The notes: generated by a model from the sequence alone, not told the origin. DNA of 64,000 bases from Aplectana chamaeleonis (GCA_029168955.1 JAPDOI010000182.1:1240001-1304000); one strand, 5' to 3'. Counted from the first letter of the stretch, positions 40,912 through 53,550 are shown. Numbers and translations: made by a program.

Positions 40912-43186
40912 TAGGAAACAATTAGGAGTGCACAACTCGATTATATCGCATTTGACCAAAAAGTCCATTCCCTAAATCTCTTCAAGCAATTCCAAAGCTA
41001 GCGAAAATGCAGGTACCGTGGATTAGAGCAACACATCTTTATGTTCCCATGCGGCATAAGGAACCATAACCGAAGCCGGCTACGCAGCGATTTATTCGGC
41101 ATAAATAGGGCCAGCACAGATTTCTGCTCACCACTTACTCCAAGGTCGATTTCCCTCTTCGAAAATTCGTACGTTTTCAGACGAAAATAAGGAGAACAGG
41201 TGTTACAAAGTATTTAGGAGCCAGCATATGCATGTCCGCGAGATGAGATTTTAAACCTTGTCACCATATTTCACGAGAGCATACGCGCTCGCAAAAGTAA
41301 CAGTGAGTGAAATAACGGCGTGAATATACTTGCTCGCAGCATACTAGAGCTCTAGCTGCGTTGGGAGCGCCTAATAGTTGTATTTGGTCAATCAATGCGA
41401 AAAAGTTCGTATTGAGGGGCCGGGTCGAAAGAACACGGTTATCTACGCAATGCTCATGAGCTCACCGAAAAATGAAGACGACGGGATGATCAAGATCACT
41501 GCGAAAAGCGCTTTTCTGAGGCACGGTGCCGTGACATTCTTTCTTTTTAACACTTAGGAGACTGCGCGCTCCACTGCCAATCTTTTCAGTGAGTTTTTAA
41601 ATTGATTTTTTGTTGTAATTGCCTATATCAAAAGAAAAAATTCGGCGCTTATTATCTGCATACCAGTTATGAAAGTTGTATTAGCAGAGATATAAAAGCG
41701 ATAATTAGAAGGAAACCGTTTCTCATGAAGTAAAACGAAAAAATCGAGTTTTTGGCGTGGGTGCGCGGTGTGGACACGCGGTCCATTAATTAAGTGTTAA
41801 GGCTGCTCGCTCATCAAAAATTCAACTCAAGAAGCACCAAAACAGTAGGATGATTGGTAAAGGACTAGAAATAGGACAAACATATAGATTTTTGTACGAA
41901 TATTACAAATTGTAATCGGGTCGTTATGCTCATAGGACTGAGCTCCCCAAATCGTTGATTGTTTTTCTAAATCGTTTTTGAAGCGAAATTGCTTCAAATT
42001 TACGAGGAAAATAACAGTAGAGTCGACTGTAAAAGCTGACCGAAGGGTGCCATGATCAGAAAGCGACTCCACTTTATCAAGTCTGACTTAAGAAGTCGTG
42101 AATGGGCTCATCAGCGGTACTCCACGTCAGCCCATAATGCAGACGATGTGCGAGAACCATTCAGAGGTATTCATCTCGGCGAAGTAGTCCTTCCATAGCT
42201 CAGACAATATTCCTTGGATGACCCCAGGTAGTCACTTTCGGAGACAACTGCATGTGCTCTATAAACCCCTAGTATGGGCTCCTTCCACCAATGTTCGAAG
42301 GAAGCATATGGAGATATCGACTGCGACCACCTGCGTGCCGCCACACAAACGTTTCCAAAGAATGTTTCAGCTTGCATTCAAAGCAACAGAGGTCATCTCA
42401 GAATTTGATAAGTGTTCACGATAACTATAGGTTCTAGTAAAATTTTCTAAAGGTGAATAATTTCCATGGTTAAAGCTGTTTTTTACGAAGCATCACGTAA
42501 GTGCAAGAACTTTTGCCCCACCTTGTAAAACCTTTGTTGTAATGTAATGAAAGTACGAGCCTGGGACAAAGAAATAGGTTTCATTCCCTACAAGAACATG
42601 AACCAGAAATGATATTAGGCTCTGGGAGGAGCTCCACTGAACCTGATACACGCTCAGATTTGCTTGCTTGGAAGTTGAAATGACTGAGGCAATCAGTTGC
42701 TCGTTGCCAATTCAAGATCGTAAAAATTTTCGGGTAACCAGATATTCAGACAGTCGTGAGGTAGTACGTTGGCAAAATAGGGGTCGCACTCGGGTACAAA
42801 GAGACTAGCAGCACTCCTTCTGTAGCTACTCCTAATAGCAGCCGCTGCTGCCATTTAGCAGCAGGTCCTGCTGCTTTTGCTAAGATACAGCCCCTTTGTT
42901 TATCATGGCACGCGTGATTTCGACAGCACCTCTCTCCTAGTGTCCGCTGACACACACTCTCCTCCATTCATTTGTCTGAAACGAATGATCATCCTGTACA
43001 ACGGCGGCGGGTATATAAGGCAGTTGGCCTTTGAGGACGGTCCAAGAAGGTGATTTTGCGTCACTTTCTGGACGTCAATTTTAGACGCTGAATGGATCGT
43101 CCCCATGGCCCATCGCGAGGGGAGCCTTCTAGCTGTGGACCATGGCGAAGATGATTTCCTTGTTGCAGACCGAGGCGAAGTTGACC
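40912..43186. other. unassigned intergenic
   Basis: Includes a CTGCTGCC/AGCAGC-rich hairpin near 42835-42880. No gene recognised; the frame pair at 42171-42424 has no domain. Confidence 0.4.
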
Positions 43187-43671
43187 TTAAAGGCACAGTC
43201 CAACCTCAGAATAGTTTTTCTGTTTTCCTACCAATCTTGAAAACGGTCCCACGCTGATTCCAAAGGTGTCTCTGAAATCGTACGAAACCCACTATGAACG
43301 GAGTCATGGCCCCTCAAAAATTGAGCTGTGAAAGCTTGGTGGACGAGTTGTCCGAGGCTTGTAACTTCCTTCATCTGCAACCGATGTATGGGAGCCGACT
43401 TGAGCAAAGGGAGAAGTTGGGCATGAAGGGAAGAACGGGGCTATCGGTCGGAAATCATCGCTTATCTCGCCACTGTTGAGTTCGAAAGATCGTAGAAGGG
43501 GCGTTCCAAAGTGGTTTCCGGGTGTGGGCGCCTCAGGGTGGCTTCCTCCCATATCTCGCTTATTTGGAAGAATTGAGAGCTCGTACTTGGCAGGTGCTAT
43601 ATAGGGTGGGTCTACTTCAAAATTATGTGGAAATCTCAGATTTCGTCTCTGAGCTTGGACTGTGCCTTTAA
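43187..43671 (+). mobile_element. TTAA-flanked MITE, family B copy 2
   Basis: TTAA at 43187 and 43668, with TIRs AAAGGCACAGTCCAACCTCA and TTGGACTGTGCCT. It is 485 bp. Part of the interior (GTCCGAGGCTTGTAACTTC) recurs inverted in the MITE at 46666. Confidence 0.85.
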
Positions 43672-43690
43672 TGCTGCGGGCCGTGACATG

Positions 43691-43995
43691 TATAGTCTAC
43701 AGCAATGGAAGTAGGACCTGGTGAGGTTGCGGACTCTTCCTAACATACGGTAGTCTGATTGTGTTATCACTCATTTTTTCGAAATAAGTGAGGTTGGTCG
43801 GTGAGTTTTTGTTTCCACTCTCACATTTTCACCTGTTTTCATTGCTTCCACAGATGCATTCATATCGGTGAAAACACAGACTCACCGATCTATCTTAGCT
43901 GTTTCATAAAAATGAGTGATACCACTAACAAACTACCGTATGTTAGGACGAGTCCGCAACCGCACCAGGTCCTACTTCCATTGCTGTAGACTATA
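43691..43995 (+). mobile_element. TATA-bounded TIR element, tandem copy 1
   Basis: TIRs GTCTACAGCAATGGAAGTAG and its complement, with TATA outside each end. An inner inverted pair TGAGTGATA/TATCACTCA follows. 305 bp including both TATA. Confidence 0.85.
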
Positions 43996-44296
43996 GTCTA
44001 CAGCAATGGAAGTAGGACCTCGTGAGGCTGCGGATTCTTCTTAACATACTGTAGCCTGATAGTGTTATCACTCACTTTTCCGAAACAACTAAAATTGGTT
44101 GGTGAGTTTCGGCTTCCGCTCTCGTATTTTCACCTGTTTTCATTGCTTCCACAGATGTAGTCGTATCGGTGAAAACACAGACTCACCGATCTATCACAGC
44201 TGCTTCGAAAAAATGAGTGATACCACTAACAAACTACCGTATGTTAAGACGAGTCCGCAACCTCACCAGGTCCTACTAGCATTGCTGTAGACTATA
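43992..44296 (+). mobile_element. TATA-bounded TIR element, tandem copy 2
   Basis: The same element directly repeated, sharing TATA at 43992-43995 with copy 1. The two copies differ at scattered positions, so this is not a very recent duplication. Confidence 0.85.
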
Positions 44297-44333
44297 TATC
44301 ATACCCAACACCGCTAAAGATAGTGGTAGTCAA

Positions 44334-44523
44334 AATTCTTTCTCATTTTGCAGAACAGGATGTCGATAACGAGAGGTTGAACCCCAGCAAACAATGGCAG
44401 CAGGCAGCAGCAGCTCATACTGACAACGTGGGGTTGTATCCGATGTTTGCCCTGGGCTACAACCCCAATTGTGCCGACGTGCTACCCCTCGAGCGTCTGA
44501 GTAGTTTTTACGATCATGTTTGA
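44334..44523 (+). CDS. exon-like open block of unknown function
   Basis: Follows a good worm acceptor (CATTTTGCAG, ending at 44353). It reads EQDVDNERLNPSKQWQQAAA, then DNVGLYPMFALGYNPNCADV and LPLERLSSFYDHV before a TGA. Composition and codon choice look coding, including a short QQAAAA run. No family recognised and no upstream partner exon found. It could be the last exon of an unseen gene or a pseudogene piece. Confidence 0.25.
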
Positions 44524-45169
44524 TTAGAAATAGTGATGGAGAGCACCTCACTCACCGGAAAATGCTGAAGAACTTTCCTTTCGTGTTAAGCCCTAGTTTT
44601 CCAGAGGCGGCACGTTGCAGGGCAACAGGGGGCGTTCTAAACAGGCAGCAGCGACCGTTTATCCATATGTGTTCCATCACGTTTGTTGCCAGTGGACAGG
44701 TCATGACGTGTTCGGTAGCGAGTACAGCTTATATTCTTTGCCCAAACCATGAAGAGCTCTGCAGAGTAGCACCACGGCGAGTATTTCTGCGGCAGAGAAA
44801 TGATGGAGAACAGGGAAGCCAAGCAGCGGACAAGGTCGGCATCGTGTCGTGCGACAGCGACTCGGATACCTCGCAGTGTTTTTTGCCGCTGCGGCAGCAG
44901 CGTCTCCCTGAGCGACGCCGTCGGCGGCGGAAAATGGTCCCAACTATTTCCATCGCCGGCGTTGAATGCTGCCGTCGATCGAGATTTTGGGACTATCCTA
45001 AACGGGAGGGGCACTCAAGACTGAAGTCAGAAATGAAATGAACCACCTCATAGAAATGAATGGAAAACCTGATGAAAGATGCTTGATGCTGCTACCAATC
45101 ACTGTTGTTGATAAAATTCTATAGAAATACTTCGATTGATAGCGTTATAGATCTGTGGTTCATTTCATT
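44524..45169. other. unassigned, GC-rich segment
   Basis: 44780-44950 is GC-rich with CGACAGCGACTCGG and CGCCGTCGGCGGCGG words, like the TIR families at 39670 and 45673. The overlapping frames on both strands (up to 173 codons) probably reflect that composition. Confidence 0.4.
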
Positions 45170-45275
45170 CAGGGGTGTGCGTAAATGAAATTTCAAATTT
45201 CGTAAATCGTAAAACGTAATTACGACAAAACCACCGTAAGTCGTAAACCGTAAATCGTAAACAGCTATCAATAAT
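45170..45275 (+). repeat. CAGGGGTGTGCG-headed TTACG-word repeat
   Basis: After the head, the words CGTAAATCGTAAA and CGTAAACCGTAAATCG recur. The inverted counterpart is 54327-54385. Confidence 0.7.
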
Positions 45276-45399
45276 CTCGTTCCTCGTTTGCGTTCCTCGT
45301 TTTTTACGCATAGAGCTGGTTCTGAATTCTTGAAATTCTCCAAGAAGCACGCTTTGCCGAACTCTCTAGGCCTATTCAAAAAACTTATCACTGGGTACC

Positions 45400-45556
45400 T
45401 TAGGAACTAACTCATCGGATTACCACGCCCTACTCTGTTGCTATTTAATGCTTCACCGTCTTACTCGTGCTACCCACGTTACTACTATACTTCTGTATTT
45501 GTGTGTTTTTTTCGCGTGATTTCTTGTCACATATAAATAAATAAATAAATAAATAA
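45400..45556 (+). mobile_element. 3' end of a LINE with (AAAT)n tail
   Basis: TGTATTTGTGTGTTTTTTTC followed by ATATAAATAAATAAATAAAT resembles the 3' UTR and tail of the CR1 fragment ending at 24033. No RT remains. Confidence 0.5.
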
Positions 45557-45672
45557 CAATAACCACTAAAAATATGAATAATGTGGTGAAACAAGAGAAA
45601 CTACGTACTGTCCACTGTTTCACGTACTAAGTACATATTAAGTTGCGTTCAGTATTTGACAGCTAACCATGT

Positions 45673-46070
45673 TTAAGGTGTATGGTACACTTTATCGCTG
45701 TCATAAGCGACAGGCATGAAATCTAGCACAAATCGCGCGGGACCTGCATCGGAGCAGCGGCATCGGTTGCCGTAGGAACAATTATGGCGCGTCAGCCGCA
45801 GCGACGTGTCGCGGAGGGCTGACATACTTCAAATGTGCCAAAGCCTGTCGCTGTGCAGCGCACTGTGAATGCGACAGGTTTAAGGGGTCGTTTATACTTC
45901 CGCCGCAGAGCGGCGCGGCAAAGAGCATTTCTATAAAATTGATCATGAGGCGCGGCACGATCAATGTTGTAGGATTGCTTTTCGCCGCGCCGCTCGGCGG
46001 CGGGAGTGTAAACGACCCCTAAAGAGCGGGAGCTCCGCGACAGCCGGTCGCTGTCGCTGTGCAGAGCAAC
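45673..46070 (-). mobile_element. TIR element, GTATGGTRTACTT family copy 2 (interrupted)
   Basis: It reads opposite to 40634-40911 and matches it on both sides of an insertion at 45884-46019. Confidence 0.65.
45884..46019. mobile_element. 136-bp hairpin element nested in another, TAA duplicated
   Basis: Arms GGGGTCGTTTATACTTCCGC and GGGGTCGTTTACACTCCCGC (from the other end) continue about 45 bases. TAA stands on each side (45881-45883, 46020-46022). The interrupted host sequence is recognisable from its uninterrupted relative at 40634. Confidence 0.88.
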
Positions 46071-46665
46071 TCCTTCCCAGATCTTGAGAAAACCGCAAGT
46101 CCGATACGTCTGGCAGCGTATCTGCTGGTCAACAGAGACACAGTTATACTCGTAATGCCTCTCCTGAAACGCTAACGCCGTTTTTATCGTTAGGCCTAAA
46201 TCACCGTATCTAAGCGATTCTCAACAGCCGAATTTGAGAACTCCTCCCAATTGCTTGCGGAATCGCAACACCGATTATACATACAGTCGGCAGGGATCGC
46301 ACTCATATGCTGTATATTATGTACTTCGAGTTCCCTACTGAAGGTTGGCTCAAACTCGGTGCACCTACGTTAAAAAATATGGCACCGAGCTTGCACCAAC
46401 CTTCAATAGAGATCGCAAAGTATCAGTCAGAACCGTGCCAACTCTATATTATCTAGAGCACAGTATCGGTCGCCCAGCACAGGCTATGTTTTCGTATATC
46501 CACTAAATCACTTGCAGAATGACGATACGGTAGATTCTCAAAGGAAACGTAAGCAAAAAAACCGCTTTCTAATTTTTGCCGCTTTGTGTAGTTTAGTCCC
46601 CATAGTTTAGTAAACAATGTAGCCAACGCGCCCACCGAACGCTCGCATTAGTGAGAGATAACGGT
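46071..46665. other. unassigned, includes GGTTGGCTCAAACTCGGTGC foldback
   Basis: 46330-46440 holds GTTCCCTACTGAAGGTTGG and its inverse CCAACCTTCAATAG, related to 15361 and 30094. Confidence 0.4.
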
Positions 46666-47060
46666 TTAAAGGCAGTGTCCACGATGAAAACCATGTCTGT
46701 TTTTTTCGTGGAGATCGGCAGCTGTGGCGATGCACTTTCCACGCCCACCGACTTGAACAAATGAATGCTTGAGATTGTGAGATGAGCGATGGTTTCTGAT
46801 CAAAAGCCCCGTTCTTCCCTTCATTCTCAACTTCTCTCTTTACTCAGGTCAGCTCGCTTACATCGGCTGCAAAAGACGGAAGTTACAAGCCTCGGACAAC
46901 TCGTCCACCATGCTTCCCTAGCTCAATTTTTGAGGGACCATAACTCCGTTCCTAGAAGGTCTTGCACGATTCCAAAAACACCATTGAAATCAGCATGGGA
47001 CCGTCTTCAAGATAGGTGGAAAAGCAGAAAAACGAATCTTATCGTGAACACTGCCTTCAA
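46666..47060 (+). mobile_element. TTAA/TCAA-flanked MITE, family E
   Basis: Left end TTAAAGGCAGTGTCCACGAT, right end ATCGTGAACACTGCCTTCAA. Middle part is related to family B in reverse. 395 bp. Confidence 0.75.
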
Positions 47061-47456
47061 AACTAGCACTCGCGCCTTTTCGGAAAGTCCGTTTGCTGCG
47101 GATGGAGAGACTAGAGGGAACGATTTTTTGCTTCAAACTTTTGGGATAAAAACGAATCTTTGTGATGATTTTCGTGAATTCTGAGTAGCCGTGATCTACT
47201 CAAAAGGCGGGCCAAGAGCACTATTCGAAACAATGTTTTTAATTGATTAGACTGCCTCGCTCGATATTTTGACGCTAATCTAGTTATGGGGATCAGGAAA
47301 GTTGATCTTCATGAAAAACTCGAAAACGAAGTTCCTCGTGAGGAGTGATTTTAGATTGCATTACGTCGTAGGCGACAGCTAGTGAGACGTGCGCGGCGAG
47401 CAACGCGGATCTGTTGGCCATCGCCTCCAACTTCGACTGTGTGTCCCGCGTTATCG
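47061..47456. other. unassigned
   Basis: No gene recognised. Confidence 0.4.
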
Positions 47457-47505
47457 CTCCAGCCGCGAAGCGGCTGGAGAGGTTTGGTTTTGCCCGGGAC
47501 TTGTG
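47457..47505 (+). repeat. perfect hairpin with GAA loop, family F-like head
   Basis: CTCCAGCCGC-GAA-GCGGCTGGAG, then AGGTTTGGTTTTG, as at 12244 and 59671 but with a different stem sequence. Confidence 0.7.
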
Positions 47506-47852
47506 ATCACTTAGAATTCTGTAAAGTAGTTAATAAAACCTATTAAACAAATTCTCCAGAGATTTGCATCGGGTTATAGGTGAGAGGGTCCAGGAGGCAC
47601 ATGCTGACAAAATTTGAGCCAAATCGGTTCAAAACTAACAAAGTTAGATCGGCGAGTCCTTATCAAAAATTCTTGTTGTGCGTGTAACTCGTTGCTGCTT
47701 CCTGCTTCCTGCTTCGCGCTTCGTGCTTCGCTCCTCGTGCGTTACGCACCCTTAGTAGTGGCCACTGGCAATGGTCGCAGGCGATCAGTTGGGCAGGAAG
47801 GTAAGTTGGTATGTGGATAGATAAGCAGGCTGGTGAGTAGGTAGACAATGAG
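47506..47852. other. unassigned, short CTTC-rich run
   Basis: 47690-47745 has repeated CTGCTTC and CGCTTCGTG words. No gene. Confidence 0.4.
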
Positions 47853-50800
47853 TACTTACTGTTTAACATTAACTACTTCACTTATTACTGCTTATCATAT
47901 CAAGTGATATTATCAGTTGGTAGATCAAATCGCTAAAACACGTTGTAGGCTGTACTTTTTTGATGGGAAGGGACAAGGAAAGTGACTAACAAGTTTGTTA
48001 CTTACTGTTTAACATTAACTACTTCACTTATTACTGCTTATCATATCAAGTGATATTATCAGTTGGCAGATCAAATCGCTAAAACACGTACTTTTTCTTA
48101 GGGAAGGGACACGGGAAGTGACTAACAAGTTTGTTACTTACTGTTTAACATTAACTACTTCACTTATTCCTGCTTATCATATCAAGTGATATTATCAGTT
48201 GGTAGATCAAATCGCTAAAACACGTTGTAGGCTGTACTTTTTGATGGGAAGGCACAAGGAAAGTGACTAACAAGTTTGTTACTTACTGTTTAACATTAAC
48301 TACTTCACTTATTACTGCTTATCATATCAAGTGATATTATCAGTTGGCAGATAAAATCAGCTAAAACACGTACTTTTTCTTAGGAAGGGACACGAAGTGA
48401 CTAACAAGTTTGTTACTTACTGTTTAACACTAACTACTTCACTTATTACTGCTTATCATATCATATCATATCAAGTGATATTATCAGTTGGTAGATAAAA
48501 TCGCTAAAACACGTTGTAGGTTTTACTTTTTGATGAGAAGGGACAAGGAAAGTGACTAACAAGTTTGTTACTTACTGTTTAACATTAACTACTTCACTTA
48601 TTACTGCTTATCATATCAAGTGATATTATCAGTTGGTAGATCAAATCGCTAAAACACGTTGTAGGCTTTACTTTTCGATGAGAAGGGACAAGGAAAGTGA
48701 CTAACAAGTTTGTTACTTACTGTTTAACATTAACTACTTCACTTATTCCTGCTTATCATATCAAGTGATATTATCAGTTGGTAGATCAAATCGCTAAAAC
48801 ACGTTGTAGGCTTTACTTTTCGATGAGAAGGGACAAGGAAAGTGACTAACAAGTTTGTTACTTACTGTTTAACCTTAACTACTTCACTTATTCCTGCTTA
48901 TCATATCAAGTGATATTATCAGTTGGTAGATCAAATCGCTAAAACACGTTGTAGGCTGTACTTTTTGATGGGATGGGACAAGGAAAGTGACTAACAAGCT
49001 TGTTACTTACTGTTTAGCATTAACTACTTCACTTATTACTGCTTATCATATCAAGTGATATTATCAGTTGGTAGATCAAATCGCTAAAACACGTTGTAGG
49101 CTGTACTTTTTGATGGGAAGGGACAAGGAAGGTGACTAACAAGTTTGTTACTTACTGTTTAACATTAACTACTTCACTTATTACTGCTTATCATATCAAG
49201 TGATATTATCAGTTGGCAGATAAAATCGCTAAAACACGTACTTTTTCGTAGGGAAGGGACAGGGGAAGTGACCAACAAGTTTGTTACTTACTGTTTAACA
49301 TTAACTACTTCACTTATTCCTGCTTATCATATCAAGTGATATGATCAGTTGGTAGATCAAATCGCTAAAACACGTTAGAGGCTGTACTTTTGATGGGAAG
49401 GGACAAGCAAAGTGAAAAACAAGTTTGTTACTTACTGTTCAACATCAACCACTTCACTTATTACTGCTTATCATATCAAGTGATATAATCAGTTGGTAGA
49501 TCAAATCGCTAAAACACGTACTTTTTCGTAGGGAAGGGACAAGAAAGCGACTAACAAGTTTGTTACTTACTGTTTAACATTAACTACTTTACTTATTGCT
49601 GCTTATCATATCAAGTGATATTATCAGTTGGTAGATCAAATCGCTAAAACACGTTAGAGGCTGTACTTTTTGATGGGATGGGACAAGGAAAGTGACTAAC
49701 AAGTTTGTTACTTACTGTTTACCATTAACTACTTCACTTATTACTGCTTACCATATCAAGTGATATTATCAGTTGGCAGATAAAATCGCTAAAACACGTA
49801 CTTTTTCGTAGGGAAGGGACAGGGGAAGTGACCAACAAGTTTGTTACTTACTGTTTAACATTAACTACTTTACTTATTACTGCTTATCATATCAAGTGAT
49901 ATTATCAGTTGGTAGATCAAATCGCTAAAACACGTTGTAGGCTTTACTCTTCGATGAGAAGGGACAAGGAAAGTGGCTAACAAGTTTGTTACTTACTGTT
50001 TAACATTAACTACTTCACTTATTACTGCTTATCATATCAAGTGATATTATCAGTTGGCAGATCAAATCGCTAAAACACGCACTTTTTCTTAGGGAAGGGA
50101 CACGGGAAGTGACTAACAAGTTTGTTACTTACTGTTTAACCTTAACTACTTCACTTATTCCTGCTTATCATATCAAGTGATATTATCAGTTGGTAGATCA
50201 AATCGCTAAAACACGTTGTAGGCTTTACTTTTCGATGAGAAGGGACAAGGAAAGTGACTAACAAGTTTGTTACTTACTGTTTAACATTAACTACTTCACT
50301 TATTACTGCTTATCATATCAAGTGATATTATCAGTTGGTAGATCAAATCGCTAAAACACGTTGTAGGCTTTACTTTTCGATGAGAAGGGACAAGGAAAGT
50401 GACTAACAAGTTTGTTACTTACTGTTTAACATTAACTGCTTCGCTCATTACTGCTTATCATATCAAGTGATATTATCAGTTGGTAGATCAAATCGCTTAA
50501 ATACGTTGTAGGCTTTACTTTTCGATGAAAAGGGACAAGGAAAGTGACTATCAAGTTTGTTACTTACTGTTTAACATTACCTACTTCACTTATTACTGCT
50601 TATCATATCATGTGATATTATCAGTTGGTAGATCAAATCGCTAAAACACGTTGTAGGCTTTACTTTTTGATGGGAAGGGACAAGGAAAGTGATTAACAAG
50701 TCTGTTACTTACTGTTTAACATTAACTACTTCACTTTGCTTATCACATCAAGTGATATTATCAGTTGGTAGATCAAATCGCTAAAACACGTTGTAGGCTG

Positions 50801-53276
50801 TACTTTTCGATGAGAAGGGACTAGGAAAGTGACTAACAAGTTTATTACTTACTGTTTAACATTATCTACTTCACTTCTTCCTGCTTATCATATCAAGTGA
50901 TATTATCAGTTGGTAGATCAAATCGCTAAAACACGTTGTAGGCTGTACTTTTTTGATGGGATGGGACAAGGAAAGTGACTAACAAGTTTGTTACTTACTG
51001 TTTAACATTAACTACTTCACTTATTACTGCTTATCATATCAAGTGATATTATCAGTTGGTAGATCAAATCGCTAAAACACGTTGTAGGCTGTACTTTTTT
51101 GATGGGAAGGGACAAGGAAGGTGACTAACAAGTTTGTTACTTACTGTTTAACATTAACTACTTCACTTTTTACTGCTTATCATATCAAGTGATATTATCA
51201 GTTGGCAGATAAAATCGCTAAAACACGTACTTTTTCGTAGGGAAGGGACAGGGGAAGTGACCAACAAGTTTGTTACTTACTGTTTAACATTAACTACTTC
51301 ACTTATTCCTGCTTATCATATCAAGTGATATTATCAGTTGGTAGATCAAATCGCTAAAACACGTTGTAGGCTGTACTTTTTGATGGGATGGGACAAGGAA
51401 AGTGACTAACAAGCTTGTTACTTACTGTTTAACATTAACTACTTCACTTATTACTGCTTATCATATCAAGTGATATTATCAGTTGGTAGATCAAATGGCT
51501 AAAACACGTACTTTTCCGTAGGGAAGGGACAGGGGAAGTGACCAACAAGTTTGTTACTTACTGTTTAACATTAACTACTTTACTTATTACTGCTTATCAT
51601 ATCAAGTGATATTATCAGTTGGTAGATCAAATCGCTAAAACACGTTAGAGGCTGTACTTTTTGATGGGATGGGACAAGGAAAGTGACTAACAAGCTTGTT
51701 ACTTACTGTTTAACATTAACTACTTCACTTATTACTGCTTATCATATCAAGTGATATTATCAGTTGGTAGATCAAATCGCTAAAACACGTACTTTTTCGT
51801 AGGGAAGGGACAGGGGAAGTGACCAACAAGTTTGTTACTTACTGTTTAACATTAACTACTTTACTTATTGCTGCTTATCATATCAAGTGATATTATCAGT
51901 TGGTAGATCAAATCGCTAAAACACGTTAGAGGCTGTACTTTTTGATGGGATGGGACAAGGAAAGTGACTAACAAGTTTGTTACTTACTGTTTACCATTAA
52001 CTACTTCACTTATTACTGCTTACCATATCAAGTGATGTTATCAGTTGGCAGATAAAATCGCTAAAACACTGTACTTTTCGTAGGAAGGGACAGGAAGTGA
52101 CCAACAAGTTTGTTACTTACTGTTTAACATTAACTACTTCACTTATTACTGCTTATCATATCAAGTGATATTATCGGTTGGTAGATCAAATCGCTAAAAC
52201 ACGTTGTAGGCTTTTTTCTTAGGGAAGGGACACGGGAAGTGACTAACAAGTTTGTTACTTACTGTTTAACCTTAACTACTTCACTTATTCCTGCTTATCA
52301 TATCAAGTGATATTATCAGTTGGTAGATCAAATCGCTAAAACACGTTGTAGGCTTTACTTTTCGATGAGAAGGGACAAGGAAAGTGACTAACAAGTTTGT
52401 TACTTACTGTTTAACATTAACTACTTCACTTATTACTGCTTATCATATCAAGTGATATTATCAGTTGGTAGATCAAATCGCTAAAACACGTTGTAGGCTT
52501 CACTTTTCGATGAGAAGGGACAAGGAAAGTGACTAACAAGTTTGTTACTTACTGTTTAACATTAACTACTTCACTTATTCCTGCTTATCATATCAAGTGA
52601 TATTATCAGTTGGTAGATCAAATCGCTAAAACACGTTGTAGGCTTTACTTTTCGATGAGAAGGGACAAGGAAAGTGACTAACAAGTTTGTTACTTACTGT
52701 TTGAAATTAACTACTTCACTTATTCCTGCTTATCATATCAAGTGATATTATCAGTTGGTAGATCAAATCGCTAAAACACGTTGTAGGCTTTACTTTTCGA
52801 TGAGAAGGGACAAGGAAAGTGACTAACAAGTTTGTTACTTACTGTTTAACCTTAACTGCTTCACTTATTCCTGCTTATCATATCAAGTGATATTATCAGT
52901 TGGTAGATCAAATCGCTAAAACACGTTGTAGGCTGTACTTTTTGATGGGATGGGACAAGGAAAGTGACTAACAAGTTTTTTACTTACTGTTTAACATTAA
53001 CTACTTCACTTACTACTGCTTATCATATCAAGTGATATTATCAGTTGGTAGATCAAATCGCTAAAACACGTTGTAGGCTGTACTTTTTCGTAAGGAAGGG
53101 ACAAGGAAAGTGACTAACAAGTTTTTTACTTACTGTTTAACATTACCTACTTCACTTACTACTGCTTATCATATCAAGTGATATTATCAGTTGGTAGATC
53201 AAATCGCTAAAACACGTTGTAGGCTGTACTTTTTCGTAAGGAAGGGAAAGGAGAAGTGAATAACAAGTTTGTTACT
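47853..53276 (+). repeat. 5.4-kb satellite, unit about 145 bp
   Basis: About 38 head-to-tail units with the core TGTTTAACATTAACTACTTC, then ATCATATCAAGTGATATTAT and ATCAAATCGCTAAAACACG. Two main unit types are interleaved. The longer has GTTGTAGGCT(T/G)TACTTTT after the core. The shorter (about 132 bp) goes straight to TACTTTTTCGTAGGG and has GACAGGGGAAGTGACC. No protein. Confidence 0.97.
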
Positions 53277-53279
53277 TTC

Positions 53280-53407
53280 TGATGACGTCATCAAAGTGCG
53301 TGGGGCATGTGATGACGTCATCAGGACGTCGTGCCAAGTGCATAGGGCATCTGATGACGTCATCAGGATGTCGTGTAAAGTACACACGGCATCTGATGAC
53401 GTCATCA
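53280..53407. promoter_or_regulatory. four copies of TGATGACGTCATCA
   Basis: A 14-bp perfect palindrome with the CRE/ATF core TGACGTCA at 53280, 53310, 53352 and 53394. The last three lie in 42-bp units. They abut the end of the satellite. Known: TGACGTCA is bound by CREB/ATF bZIP dimers. Function here is not shown. Confidence 0.8.
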
Positions 53408-53550
53408 GGATGTCGAGGAAAGAGAGTCGTACGTCATTTGTAGCGTGCGCAACAAGTCAATCACTTACTGATTGTCATATCAATCCATGCTATTTGGAAA
53501 ATATTGAAGATTTTTCAGGGATATTACTTCGTAATATCAATAAAAAGTGA
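53408..53550. other. unassigned
   Basis: Short AT-rich stretch; nothing seen. Confidence 0.4.

Noticed and set aside
44520..45041. 173-codon plus frame with an Arg-rich end
   Set aside because: It overlaps minus-strand frames of similar length in GC-rich repeat sequence; no domain.
47853..53276. CRISPR array
   Set aside because: Repeats are contiguous without unique spacers, and the context is eukaryotic. It is a satellite.
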